Below, piece by piece: positions 25,523 through 34,296 of a stretch of 64,000 nt of DNA. Positions within the stretch are counted from its first letter, which is position 1. Each line of letters opens with the position of its first letter. Location: the NCBI GenBank assembly GCA_035638255.1, contig DASRAJ010000095.1, positions 1-64,000 on the forward strand, given 5' to 3'. The DNA comes from DASRAJ01 sp035638255. Lineage in GTDB: Bacteria; Bacteroidota; Bacteroidia; Chitinophagales; UBA10324. The position numbers were made by a program, and so were the translations under genes. A model generated the notes under the pieces. It was given only the letters and a program-made list of their open reading frames with translations. It was not told the DNA's origin and ran no database searches.

Positions 25523-25547
25523 GAAAGGTCTATGTTCTAAGCTGCGC

Positions 25548-26117
25548 TTAATGTACTTCGGGAGGATTTGGAATGGTCATGGGGCCAAATTCGGCCATTG
25601 GATTTTTTCTCTTTACTATGGCAGCAATGATGAGAATAATAATTGCGTCGAGACCCACTCCCATTGGAAGGCCAATCAGCATATTCTTAACAGACATCCC
25701 GTAATCCTTCCCTTCCATTTCTTTCAGTGTCTCCTGAATCTTTTCGTCAGGCACCTTGCCATTCATCCAGTTATAAGTCCAGTCCATCCAGTACTTCTTT
25801 ACTTCATCGGGAAGATTGGGGTCAATAACCGTTTGAAGAATGTATGCGAAAATCGTGTTGATGACCACGACTACAGCGCTGCAAATGATGAGCGCAACAA
25901 ATACATCCTTAAAAGAAATGAATCCACCCTGCGCCTTGCGTAATTGAAAGGCTCCTATCAGAAACAAAACATAATAAAGGATTGAAGGCATAAACCTGAA
26001 GAATCCTGCGAAGTATTTTATTCCCATGATATAAAGAATCATTATTGCGATCACGCAATAAATTCCGCAAATAATTCCCCATTGAAGTCCGAATTTGATG
26101 GGAGTTTTTGTTTTCAT
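25548..26117 (-). CDS. DUF4199 membrane protein
   Basis: 189 residues with four predicted membrane spans: IICGIYCVIAIMILYIMGI, MPSILYYVLFLIGAF, VFVALIICSAVVVVINTIFAYIL and MGVGLDAIIILIIAAIV. The layout, with a soluble charged loop (DEVKKYWMDWTYNWMN) between spans 3 and 4, matches DUF4199. It lies 4 bases from the dihydroorotase-like stop and 25 bases from the glycosyltransferase start, so the three genes are likely cotranscribed. Function unknown. Confidence 0.82.
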   Translation of the reverse strand: MKTKTPIKFGLQWGIICGIYCVIAIMILYIMGIKYFAGFFRFMPSILYYVLFLIGAFQLRKAQGGFISFKDVFVALIICSAVVVVINTIFAYILQTVIDPNLPDEVKKYWMDWTYNWMNGKVPDEKIQETLKEMEGKDYGMSVKNMLIGLPMGVGLDAIIILIIAAIVKRKNPMAEFGPMTIPNPPEVH

Positions 26118-26121
26118 TGTC

Positions 26122-27390
26122 TCAGAAGAATTTAATTTGATTGTGATTAATTATTGCCACCGGTTTTCCCTTGAATTTCTTTCCGATAAAGGGTGTGTTC
26201 ACCGATTTTGATTGACTGTCTTCGCGTTTCAATTCCCATTGCACCTCCGAATCAAAGATAGTAAAGTTGGCTTCTGAATTTTCCTGTAAGGAAGGAACCG
26301 GTAAACCAAGAATTCTCCTCGGCGCAATGGAAATTTTTTCAACGAGCTGCTCCGGTTTCATTCTTCCTTCCAATGCTTCATTTGCCAGGGCAAAACATGT
26401 CTGCAAGTTGATGATGCCTGCTGCCGCGTATTCAAACTCCACATTTTTCGATTCATCGTTTTGCGGTTGATGCGCCGAACAAATCACATCTACGGTACCG
26501 TCTTCGAGGCCTTTTTTTAATGCTTCAATGTCTTCTTTCGTTCTGAGCGGCGGAAAAATTTTGTAGTTGCTGTCGTAATCATTCAGCTCCGAATCGTCGA
26601 GGATGAGATGAATCGGATTCACCCCTGCCGTTACCGGAATTCCTTTCTTCTTTGCTTCACGAATCCGGTCCACAGCTTCTTTTGTCGAGATGCAACTAAA
26701 ATGTATGCGCGATCCTGTGTACTCGGCAAGCTCGATGTCACGCACCACCATCAGGTCTTCAGCGAGAGCAGGGATTCCGCTCATGCCGAGAAACACGCTC
26801 GATACTCCTTCATTCATCATGCCGCCCGGTGCAATCGTTTCATCATGCGGATGACTGATGATGACGCCATTGATTTTTTTTACGTACAGCAAACCGCGCA
26901 TCATGAGACCGGCCACCATGATGGGCTTCGGCGCATCACTGAATGCAATGGCGCCTGCTTCATGCATGTCATAAATTTCTGCAAGCTCTTTGCCCTCACA
27001 ATTTTTTGTGACAGCACCAATGGGGAAAATGTCAACGATGTTTCCTTTTGCCTTATTGATGATGTACTGGACTCCGGCTTTTGAGTCAGTCACCGGAAAT
27101 GTATCAGGCATCAATGCCACTCCTGTAAAACCGCCGGCGGCGGCGGCTTTAGCGCCACTTTCAATATCTTCCTTGTATTCAAATCCCGGGTCGCAGAAGT
27201 TAGCGAACATATCAAACCATCCCGGTGAAAGAAATTTTCCTTCCGCATCAAATTCTTCAGCATCCTTTGAATCAATGCGATGCTTTACGGAACGAATGAT
27301 TCCGCCATCAATTAAAATGTCTTTTGTTTGAAGATGAAATGGAGAATTGGGATCGAGGATGGTAGCAGCTCTGATTAGCAGCGTGGGCAC
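26122..27390 (-). CDS. Dihydroorotase-like protein lacking catalytic residues
   Basis: 422 residues of amidohydrolase fold, homologous along its length to class I dihydroorotases. The metal-binding DxHxHxR motif of active enzymes is here MFANFCDPGFEYKED, without the two histidines. The later TPHHL segment reads GVNPIHL, and the catalytic DHAPH segment reads SAHQPQ. NPPLR is kept as FPPLR. The protein is therefore unlikely to make dihydroorotate. Known inactive PyrC paralogues act as structural partners of aspartate transcarbamoylase, and similar HxH-lacking proteins exist in Bacteroidota; that role is inferred. It overlaps the DUF4199/GT2 transcription unit. Confidence 0.85.
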   Translation of the reverse strand: MPTLLIRAATILDPNSPFHLQTKDILIDGGIIRSVKHRIDSKDAEEFDAEGKFLSPGWFDMFANFCDPGFEYKEDIESGAKAAAAGGFTGVALMPDTFPVTDSKAGVQYIINKAKGNIVDIFPIGAVTKNCEGKELAEIYDMHEAGAIAFSDAPKPIMVAGLMMRGLLYVKKINGVIISHPHDETIAPGGMMNEGVSSVFLGMSGIPALAEDLMVVRDIELAEYTGSRIHFSCISTKEAVDRIREAKKKGIPVTAGVNPIHLILDDSELNDYDSNYKIFPPLRTKEDIEALKKGLEDGTVDVICSAHQPQNDESKNVEFEYAAAGIINLQTCFALANEALEGRMKPEQLVEKISIAPRRILGLPVPSLQENSEANFTIFDSEVQWELKREDSQSKSVNTPFIGKKFKGKPVAIINHNQIKFF

Positions 27391-27472
27391 GGGGCGAAGA
27401 TAGAAGAAAGTTTTTTTGAATGCGCCTTACAATTGATCTTTGATTTCACATTCTTAGTTACAGGTGAGAACC

Positions 27473-27679
27473 TTATAGCTCATTCAATAACTCCTTTAGT
27501 GGTTTTGTCCTCAACTTTCCTTTCTTGACGAAATTGAGATTTTCAATCGCTTCGCTCATTTCACTGAGCTGTTGTGCTTTTGCAGGAGATATCTGTTTTG
27601 TTTTTGTGAATGGCAAACTATTCAATAGTTCAACTACGAAGGCCACCTTGCTTTCTTTTACATCAACAAGCAATTTCAT
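27473..27679 (-). CDS. Small antitoxin-like protein without adjacent toxin
   Basis: 68 residues starting MKLLVDVKESKVAFVVELLNSLPF and ending KPLKELLNEL. The pattern of an N-terminal beta strand, hydrophobic helix and charged C-terminal tail matches small Bacteroidota proteins often encoded just before RelE/ParE- or PIN-type toxins. No toxin ORF follows within the 83 bases before the dihydroorotase-like gene. A candidate -7 box lies 21 bases upstream. Confidence 0.6.
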   Translation of the reverse strand: MKLLVDVKESKVAFVVELLNSLPFTKTKQISPAKAQQLSEMSEAIENLNFVKKGKLRTKPLKELLNEL

Positions 27680-27699
27680 GATCTTTAGTTTTCAATTGG

Positions 27700-27707
27700 C
27701 AAAGTTA
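27700..27707 (-). promoter_or_regulatory. Candidate -7 box for the 27473 gene
   Basis: The minus strand reads TAACTTTG, a full TAnnTTTG match ending 20 bases before the ATG at 27679. No matching TTTG lies at the expected upstream spacing. Confidence 0.4.
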
Positions 27708-27755
27708 AGAGAAGCAAAGATTTCTGCAGCAGTTCTTTAGAACTTTTTTGTTCAT

Positions 27756-29783
27756 CTATTTCCAGAATTTCAGAAGAGCAATTTCAAACGCAATAAACAG
27801 CAGCACAAACAAGATAGAAACTTTCCACAGAGGTATTCCAAGTTTTTGTCCTGTTACGAATACGCCAAGATCACGCTCAGTATTTGTAATCACCTTCACC
27901 TTAAGCGGTGAAGAAACCTTTTGAAGTTCATCGTTGGAAAGAAATGTGAGATCAGATTCCTGGCGATTGTAGTTCATCGCAAACCACGCACTTGTTGCGC
28001 CCGTAGGATCTTCGAGTGCATAGAATCCCGATCGCGTAATGGAATTGTCGAAAAAGACAATCACGCTGCTTCCGCTTTTTCTTTGAGCAGGAAAAAATTC
28101 CGTGTTGTTTCCCTTCAGCCGCAGCACCTGCTCATCACTGCCCAGGTCAACATTCACCATCGCCTTGCCTTCATTACCGATGATGTACGCGTTGGCATTC
28201 GCACTGGTGTGCACGATCGCCATGTTGTACATCATGGGCGCAAACACTGCATTCAGCGGAAGGTCAGATACATCCTTATCGAGGGGCACTGCAGCAACAT
28301 AAAGCAACCCTTTTCCAACCTGGTATTTTGTGATGAGCGAAGATCCATCATTGCACGTGAGCAATGGTTCTGCATTCGTCAATGTTTTTTTAGGGAAGGA
28401 AAAACTACCGCTGCATTTCGGGAGGGTGATGTTTTGAGAAAAATGTTGAAACACGTTTCTGAAAAGCGGATCATGGGTGTTCACGGTTGTCACTTGCTTT
28501 GGGGCATTTTCGAATGACGAAATCAAATCAGCATTCACTCCGGAGAGAAATAAATTGTAAGAAGAAAGATCTGCCGCCAGATCCGGGAACATACACACGC
28601 TTCCACCCTGTTCTAAAAATGTCTTCAGTTGCGAAGTCAATCCCGATGAAAGTTGCTTAACGCTATTGATGATCACGAATTGATTTTTGAAAAGATCAGC
28701 GTAGTTGAGCTGATTGAACGGAACATTTTTCAAAACAAAAAAACTATCTCTGCTGAAGAGTGCATTGAGATATTGACTCCCGGTGGCTTCATTGATCACC
28801 ATCACGTTCAGACTTTGAGCAACGAGATAACTGAAATAATAGGTATCATCAAAAGTGATCGGATGATCAATAATGGAAAGCTCAGCCCGGTTCCAGCCTT
28901 TATCACTCACGTTGTAAGTTATGGTGTCTGACGCTATTCCGTTAGGGTCAGCGGTGAAATCACTGATGGCTTTTATCTGGTCATTGATCTTTAGTGTTAG
29001 TCTTCCATTCTCCCTGGTTTCATTCGAGTGATTCACAATGCGCACCAGCAGCTTTGCCGCCTGACCTGCTACCTGTTCCGGCGATTCAAACCAGCATGTG
29101 TCAATATAAACGTTTGCTGCTTCACGGGAATGCAGCGGTACAAAACTCAGCCTGATGGTGCTGTCAGCTTTCACTTGCGAAACATCGGCGAAGCTTTTCT
29201 GAAAGTCAGAAATTACATACCCCAGCTTTGTTCCGCTTCCTTTAACAATCGCTTCCCGCTGTCTCATAATCACTTCATCAAGCGTTCGTGTCACGGGAGA
29301 AAGCTGGACATCCTTGATCTCGTTGAGCATCTCCTGCTTGTCAATTAAGCGTTGCTGTTTCCCTTCAAAATCATTTGTGAGCAACTGGAAAAGATCATCA
29401 TCATTGCTTGCTGAAACAATTTCACCTGCCTTCTTCTTTGCAATTTCGAGCAGTGGCACATCACTTTGTGTCTGTCCCATGCTGAAGGAATTATCAAGGA
29501 AGATGCTCACGGTTTTTCTTCCTGCTGTTTCTGTAGCCCCGCCGTGCTTTATGTAGGGCTGAGCGAAAGCAAAAACCAAAAATGTAATTGCAAGAATCCG
29601 GCAGAGCAGCACGAGCAAATGTTTTATCCGCGAGCGGGAATCAGTTTGCTCCTTTACCTCTTTGAGGAATTTTGTGTTGGAGAAATAAACTGTTTTGTAT
29701 CTGCGGAAATTGAAGAGGTGAATGATGATGGGAATCGAGATAGCAGCGAGCGCAAATAAGAAGGCGGGATAGAGAAAAGACAT
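27756..29783 (-). CDS. BatA / von Willebrand factor A domain membrane protein
   Basis: 675 residues. An N-terminal BatA module (MSFLYPAFLFALAAISIPIIIHLFNFRRYKTVYFSN, span 1, then LLVLLCRILAITFLVFAFAQPY, span 2) precedes a vWA domain from about residue 90 with the MIDAS motif DNSFSMG. A long periplasmic beta-rich region (about 230-640) follows, then one last span LWKVSILFVLLFIAFEIALL. Proteins of this layout belong to the Bacteroides aerotolerance group and are thought to act in the envelope. It stands alone here, without batB-batE neighbours. Confidence 0.88.
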   Translation of the reverse strand: MSFLYPAFLFALAAISIPIIIHLFNFRRYKTVYFSNTKFLKEVKEQTDSRSRIKHLLVLLCRILAITFLVFAFAQPYIKHGGATETAGRKTVSIFLDNSFSMGQTQSDVPLLEIAKKKAGEIVSASNDDDLFQLLTNDFEGKQQRLIDKQEMLNEIKDVQLSPVTRTLDEVIMRQREAIVKGSGTKLGYVISDFQKSFADVSQVKADSTIRLSFVPLHSREAANVYIDTCWFESPEQVAGQAAKLLVRIVNHSNETRENGRLTLKINDQIKAISDFTADPNGIASDTITYNVSDKGWNRAELSIIDHPITFDDTYYFSYLVAQSLNVMVINEATGSQYLNALFSRDSFFVLKNVPFNQLNYADLFKNQFVIINSVKQLSSGLTSQLKTFLEQGGSVCMFPDLAADLSSYNLFLSGVNADLISSFENAPKQVTTVNTHDPLFRNVFQHFSQNITLPKCSGSFSFPKKTLTNAEPLLTCNDGSSLITKYQVGKGLLYVAAVPLDKDVSDLPLNAVFAPMMYNMAIVHTSANANAYIIGNEGKAMVNVDLGSDEQVLRLKGNNTEFFPAQRKSGSSVIVFFDNSITRSGFYALEDPTGATSAWFAMNYNRQESDLTFLSNDELQKVSSPLKVKVITNTERDLGVFVTGQKLGIPLWKVSILFVLLFIAFEIALLKFWK

Positions 29784-29894
29784 TCAGGATTTCGGATTGC
29801 CTTGTTGAAGTAGAAAAAAAAATTTCGGTTGGCGAATTAACGAAGGAAAATCAGTATTCTTTTTCAGAATTGCTATCAGCAAAAAATCTGCTCA

Positions 29895-30389
29895 CTATTT
29901 AACGTGTCCTCTCGGCACATTAGGGCTTTCAGGGTTGACTGATAATTTTAAAAGTTTTGGAAGAATGACCAAGTCCATATCCTCCATTGACACTGCACCG
30001 AGTAAAACTTCATCACCCATGATAAGCGCCCCAACAAAACAATTTCGATTTTCAAAAGTTACTTTCACCGGACCTGCATAGGGAACTGTATGTGAACTAC
30101 CATCTGCGGTGGTTGCTTCACGAGTCTCAAGTATATTTAGTTGAAGCTGCGTCGCAACGTGTTCAGGTATTACGAGGTAGGTTGAACCACAATCAACAAG
30201 GCATTTCACGTGCAATGACTTCAAATCACTTTTTACAGGATTCGACAAAATGATCTCAGAATAAACTAAACCCATCTTCAAATTTCTTTGCTCAAAATTA
30301 AAATAAGCACCTACACCATTCAAATTGACTTTCCGGTCATCTTTAGACAACCCGGATTTGTAATTCATTTTCCGCATTCGCCTGCTCAC
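29895..30389 (-). CDS. Retropepsin-like aspartic protease (clan AA)
   Basis: 164 residues from a GTG at 30389; ATGs at 30377 and 30368 give slightly shorter forms. The core VKCLVDCGSTYLVIPEHVATQL carries a D-C-G-S version of the active-site D-[ST]-G-[ST], followed by a DGSSHTVPYAGPVKVTFENR flap region and the hydrophobic VLLGAVSMEDMDLVILP strand, all typical of clan AA single-domain proteases that act as dimers. The GTG overlaps the TGA of the upstream barrel gene by three bases (GTGA), so translation is probably coupled. No signal peptide is seen. Confidence 0.78.
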   Translation of the reverse strand: MSRRMRKMNYKSGLSKDDRKVNLNGVGAYFNFEQRNLKMGLVYSEIILSNPVKSDLKSLHVKCLVDCGSTYLVIPEHVATQLQLNILETREATTADGSSHTVPYAGPVKVTFENRNCFVGALIMGDEVLLGAVSMEDMDLVILPKLLKLSVNPESPNVPRGHVK

Positions 30390-33031
30390 TGTTGCGGAAT
30401 ATCCTGCATCATATCAGTATTGCCACGCAGGTTTTTTCTTTTAAACAGTGAAGTATCAAATTTCCCGAAGCGAAAACTGAAATTCAAGCGCACAAACTGA
30501 GGATCTCGAAATCGTGAAGATGTTTGCATAAAGAAATCAGTATCGTAAAATGTTATGTACTTGCGCGTGCGAAAAATATCAGAGAAGCTTAGCGTGATGG
30601 ATGCTGCTTTCGCTTTCAGAAAATCTTTTTTGAACGAGAGATCAACTCCGTAAACAGGTTTAATGTAGCCCTGAAGTGTCGACGGAGATCCTCCACCAAA
30701 TCCGCCACCACCGCCGCCACCAAACATTCTTCCGCCACCACCGCCACCGCCACCGCTTCCCTGCGGAATGGCTGCTTTTGATTGATAATCTCCCGTGAGC
30801 TGGATCGTAAAATTCTTTGGCAATTTGAAACTCGAATTCAATTTTGCAAACCAGCTCAACTGCTGATTGGTGAGATCACTCTCGATGTTCTTGCCATTTA
30901 TGTAGGAGTCGTACACGTTCACATCAACTGAAATGGTAAACCACTTTTTAATGCTGTTGGTGGAAGTGATTTCTACTCCATACAAGTAGCTCGAATTTGC
31001 ATTCACATACGTGTTGATGATCACATCATTGTTCAGCGAAGAATCAAACTGCAGCTCCTGGAAGCGCGTCATCAGGTTGTTTGTGTTTTTGAAATAAGCG
31101 GAAGTGAGTATGCTGTTACTGTGATCAAAATTTTTCTCGAAAGAAAATTCAATCGTATTCGTGAACTGTGGTTTGAGATCAGGATTTCCCCTCTGTAAAT
31201 TCAGCGAATCAGAATAATCAGTGAAAGGCATCAACTGGTAAAAACCGGGACGATCAATTTTACGGGAGTAGTTGAGCTGAAGATCGCTCGTGCTGCTGAG
31301 TTCATAGCTGAGAAAGCCGCTCGGGAATAAACTGACGGGGAAATTATTTTTGAATGATTCATTCACATCGGTAAGCGTGCCCGTGTAAAAAGAACTCTCG
31401 ACTCTTAACCCTGCCTGGTAACGCAACTTTTTGATCTTGTTGCTGAAGGTGAAATACGCCGCATACACCTGGTCATCGAACTTGTAATTATTCAGATCAG
31501 GCACCTCGATAAATTGCTGAGCAGAGTCATCGAAAACGAGTACATGATTTTCTGAAGTGAATTCGCGAAGGGCGGCACGTGCACCGGCTTCAATCTTCAT
31601 AGAGTCAGAGAGGGGATCTTCCACGTCAGTTTGTGCTGTGAAGAAACGATTGGCACCGCTTCCGTTTTGCTGCTGTTGTATTAAATTTCCGAGAGGCTGC
31701 TGCGCATCATCATAATATTGAGTGGTAAAAAATCCCTTGCCATCACTCTTGCTTTGATTGTAGTTTAAATCGGCAGTCCAATCCTGACCATCCTTTGGAA
31801 ACAGGTGCTTAAAAGAAAGAGCACCGCCAAAGTTTTGAAAGTTGCGTGCATTGTTGCTATACCGGATCGCATTGCTGGTGCTTATGGAGGAAGGAAGCAG
31901 TGTGTCCGTGCTAAGATGAATGTTATCAACCGGGTCGAATTTTCCCTGGACATAGTTACCGCTCAGTGTGATTGTATTCCTGTTGTTCAGAAAATAATCG
32001 AAGCCAAGACTTCCGAACGCGAAATGATTTTTCGAGGTAACTGTATCCTTCTGAAAAATATTTGTGAGCGGGGAATCAATCAGGTTGTAGCGATCGGTTG
32101 AATTGTAGCTGATGGATTTTCGCTGATTGAAATTTCCGGCAGCGAACACATTTACTTTTCCCTGCCGCAAATTGATATCGCCGCCGAAATTTATTTTTCC
32201 CCGCTTATCAATCCCGGCGCGAATGCCCCCGTTATAACCAATGCGGTGGTTTTTCTTCATCACGATGTTGATGATGCCTGCCTGCCCGCCCGAGGCATCA
32301 TACTTCGCAGAGGGATTCGTGATCACTTCAATCTTCTCAATCACATCGGAAGGAATCTGATCAATCGTAAGTGTTGTCGGCCTTCCATCCACAAAAATGG
32401 TGGGCGACGCATTCCGCAAGGTGACGTTGTTATCGAGGTCAACATTCACTCCCGGAATTTTTTTCAGCAATTCATCGGCAGTAGTTCCGGCGCTCGACGG
32501 GTCTTTCGCCACGTTGTACACTTTCTTGTCGAGTTCCATTCTATAAACCTGTTCATCGCCGCTCACCACCACTTCGCTCAGTTGAATCGCCAATGAATTG
32601 AGCTTAATGTTGCCAAGGTCTTTGTCAACGGCGCTCAACAGCTTCTGATAATTTCCATTCTTCACATCATCGAAATTGATGGGGAAAGAAATTTTTTGAA
32701 CGGAGGAATCGTACCCGATAGCTGTGATCTTCAAAGTATATTCTCCCATCACCGGCAAACTCTCTAAACTGAAATCGCCGTTCGACTCTGTGAGCGCACC
32801 CGAAACAAGCATGGGTCGCGTCTTTTTTCTTACCGTATCAAAGCGGGTTTGAAATAACTGGAGGGTGGCGAACTCCACTCCTTTCCCGGTTTTCGCATCC
32901 ACAATTCTGCCGTAGAAATGACCAACATTGAATTTGGGATTATTGAAGTTTCCTTTATTACCCTGTGGAAATTGTGCGAACAACGGCAGCGAAGAAAATA
33001 GCAGCGCAATTAAAACGAAAATATGCTTCAT
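30386..33031 (-). CDS. TonB-linked outer-membrane beta-barrel protein (OMP_b-brl_3-like)
   Basis: 881 residues. Signal peptide MKHIFVLIALLFSSLPLFAQ, a carboxypeptidase-regulatory-like domain (about 38-130), a plug-like domain with ELLKKIPGVNVDLDNNVTLRN and VEKIEVITNPSAKYDASGGQAGIINIVMKK, then a long barrel with alternating strands. Near residue 775 a glycine tract (GSGGGGGGGGRMFGGGGGGG) sits in what should be a loop between strands. The C-terminal FSFRFGKFDTSLFKRKNL extends past the last strand. It probably imports or exports an unknown ligand across the outer membrane. The downstream protease overlaps its stop codon. Confidence 0.9.
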   Translation of the reverse strand: MKHIFVLIALLFSSLPLFAQFPQGNKGNFNNPKFNVGHFYGRIVDAKTGKGVEFATLQLFQTRFDTVRKKTRPMLVSGALTESNGDFSLESLPVMGEYTLKITAIGYDSSVQKISFPINFDDVKNGNYQKLLSAVDKDLGNIKLNSLAIQLSEVVVSGDEQVYRMELDKKVYNVAKDPSSAGTTADELLKKIPGVNVDLDNNVTLRNASPTIFVDGRPTTLTIDQIPSDVIEKIEVITNPSAKYDASGGQAGIINIVMKKNHRIGYNGGIRAGIDKRGKINFGGDINLRQGKVNVFAAGNFNQRKSISYNSTDRYNLIDSPLTNIFQKDTVTSKNHFAFGSLGFDYFLNNRNTITLSGNYVQGKFDPVDNIHLSTDTLLPSSISTSNAIRYSNNARNFQNFGGALSFKHLFPKDGQDWTADLNYNQSKSDGKGFFTTQYYDDAQQPLGNLIQQQQNGSGANRFFTAQTDVEDPLSDSMKIEAGARAALREFTSENHVLVFDDSAQQFIEVPDLNNYKFDDQVYAAYFTFSNKIKKLRYQAGLRVESSFYTGTLTDVNESFKNNFPVSLFPSGFLSYELSSTSDLQLNYSRKIDRPGFYQLMPFTDYSDSLNLQRGNPDLKPQFTNTIEFSFEKNFDHSNSILTSAYFKNTNNLMTRFQELQFDSSLNNDVIINTYVNANSSYLYGVEITSTNSIKKWFTISVDVNVYDSYINGKNIESDLTNQQLSWFAKLNSSFKLPKNFTIQLTGDYQSKAAIPQGSGGGGGGGGRMFGGGGGGGFGGGSPSTLQGYIKPVYGVDLSFKKDFLKAKAASITLSFSDIFRTRKYITFYDTDFFMQTSSRFRDPQFVRLNFSFRFGKFDTSLFKRKNLRGNTDMMQDIPQQ

Positions 33032-33247
33032 ACTTTATTGGACGTTGAATCAAAGACAAAATTGGCGATCAATGATGGAAAAATTTTCTTTCATCAAACA
33101 CTATTCGACATAAGAAGAATTTGCTTCGACTATTTTTTCGGGAGCAAAAGTATTCTATGGCTGCTGTATGGAAGAAAAGAAAAAAGTTTAACCATTCGTT
33201 AAGTATTGAATGCAAAAGGAAAAGCGCAGAGATTTTCTGCGCTGCCA

Positions 33248-33278
33248 ACAAAAAAGTCCGATGGATTTCACCGGACTT
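33248..33278 (-). terminator. Intrinsic terminator after tRNA-Pro
   Basis: On the minus strand AAGTCCG...CGGACTT forms a seven-pair stem followed by TTTTTTG, starting three bases after the tRNA-Pro discriminator. Confidence 0.8.
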
Positions 33279-33280
33279 CG

Positions 33281-33354
33281 TCGGGGTGGCCAGACTCGAA
33301 CTGGCGGCCCCCAGCACCCCATGCTGGTGCGCTAGCCAACTGCGCCACACCCCG
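33281..33354 (-). tRNA. tRNA-Pro (GGG anticodon)
   Basis: 74 bases. Acceptor CGGGGTG pairs with CACCCCG, the anticodon stem CCAGC/GCTGG encloses ATGGGGT with GGG at 34-36, and the T arm GCCAG-TTCGAGT-CTGGC is normal. No CCA is encoded. A terminator follows directly, so it is a single tRNA transcript. Confidence 0.97.
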
Positions 33355-33395
33355 AATGATTCATGGTCGCAAAGGTAATTTGAAAATTCAATCAC

Positions 33396-34118
33396 TTAGA
33401 ATTGAAATCTCAATGCATGAAGAGCAGGAGCATCCTGAGCAATAGATTTATCAGGAGTTTTTAATTCAGAAAAATCAATCGCATCATTTGCGTTTTCATA
33501 TTTAGCGGGAATTCCTCCGGTTATAATTGTAATATCCTCTATACGTTCGGCAGGAAGTATTAGTCCACAACACGGCATGCCATCAATGCAGTAAACATTT
33601 CCATTCACTCTGCCTCCAATGTTAAGAGAAGTATAATTGTCACTTTGCGAGACTCCGGAGACTGATAAACAACCTCCTGCAGCATGATCGGCAGAACCAG
33701 CGACTGCATTTTGATCCACAGCAGTTGCGCGTGCTGGCGTACAATTCACATAGTTTGGATTGCTCCTAACCGATGCATTTAAATTCTGCACAGATAGTTG
33801 CATTGAAATATTCTGAAATGAAATCATCCCTGAAGTAATTCTGATTCCTTGCAAGTATACTGGTACATACCCGAGGTATTGCACTCTCAATTCATAACTG
33901 CCGGGAACGATTGGCTTTATGATATAGTTGCCGTCGTCATCTGTTTGCCCGATTCCTTTTTGCATTCCATCGCTTTCAAGCACAACCGCAGCAAATGGAA
34001 TTCCTTCATGGGTAGATGCATCGAAAAGGCGCCCCTGTAATTCGCCAGCAGAATCTGTCTGTGATTTCGCACTGGTGACCACGCAGACGATAATCAAAAT
34101 TGTGATGATTGTTTTCAT
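33396..34118 (-). CDS. Secreted carboxypeptidase-regulatory plus plug-like domain protein, no barrel
   Basis: 240 residues. Signal peptide MKTIITILIIVCVVTSAKSQ, a CarboxypepD_reg-like beta sandwich (GELQGRLFDASTHEGIPFAAVVLE to GSYELRVQYLGYVPVYLQGI), then a segment that copies the end of a TonB-receptor plug (VYCIDGMPCCGLILPAERIEDITIITGGIPAKYENAND). The protein then stops instead of continuing into a barrel. Six cysteines after residue 120 are unusual. It may be a truncated receptor or a stand-alone periplasmic partner. No barrel fragment is seen downstream, where tRNA-Pro follows. Confidence 0.75.
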   Translation of the reverse strand: MKTIITILIIVCVVTSAKSQTDSAGELQGRLFDASTHEGIPFAAVVLESDGMQKGIGQTDDDGNYIIKPIVPGSYELRVQYLGYVPVYLQGIRITSGMISFQNISMQLSVQNLNASVRSNPNYVNCTPARATAVDQNAVAGSADHAAGGCLSVSGVSQSDNYTSLNIGGRVNGNVYCIDGMPCCGLILPAERIEDITIITGGIPAKYENANDAIDFSELKTPDKSIAQDAPALHALRFQF

Positions 34119-34296
34119 GGCTGTTTGTTTTTAGGTGAGGAAAAAATTGAGATAGGAAAGTTACGATGTGACAATAGCGATTGTCAAGTGCACGAGTCTC
34201 TTATGACTGAGGATTTACAATGAGAGATTGATATGACATTTCCGTGTCAGAAAGCCGGAGCGAATCTTCGGAGTGAAATAAGTTTCCAGACCAGAG

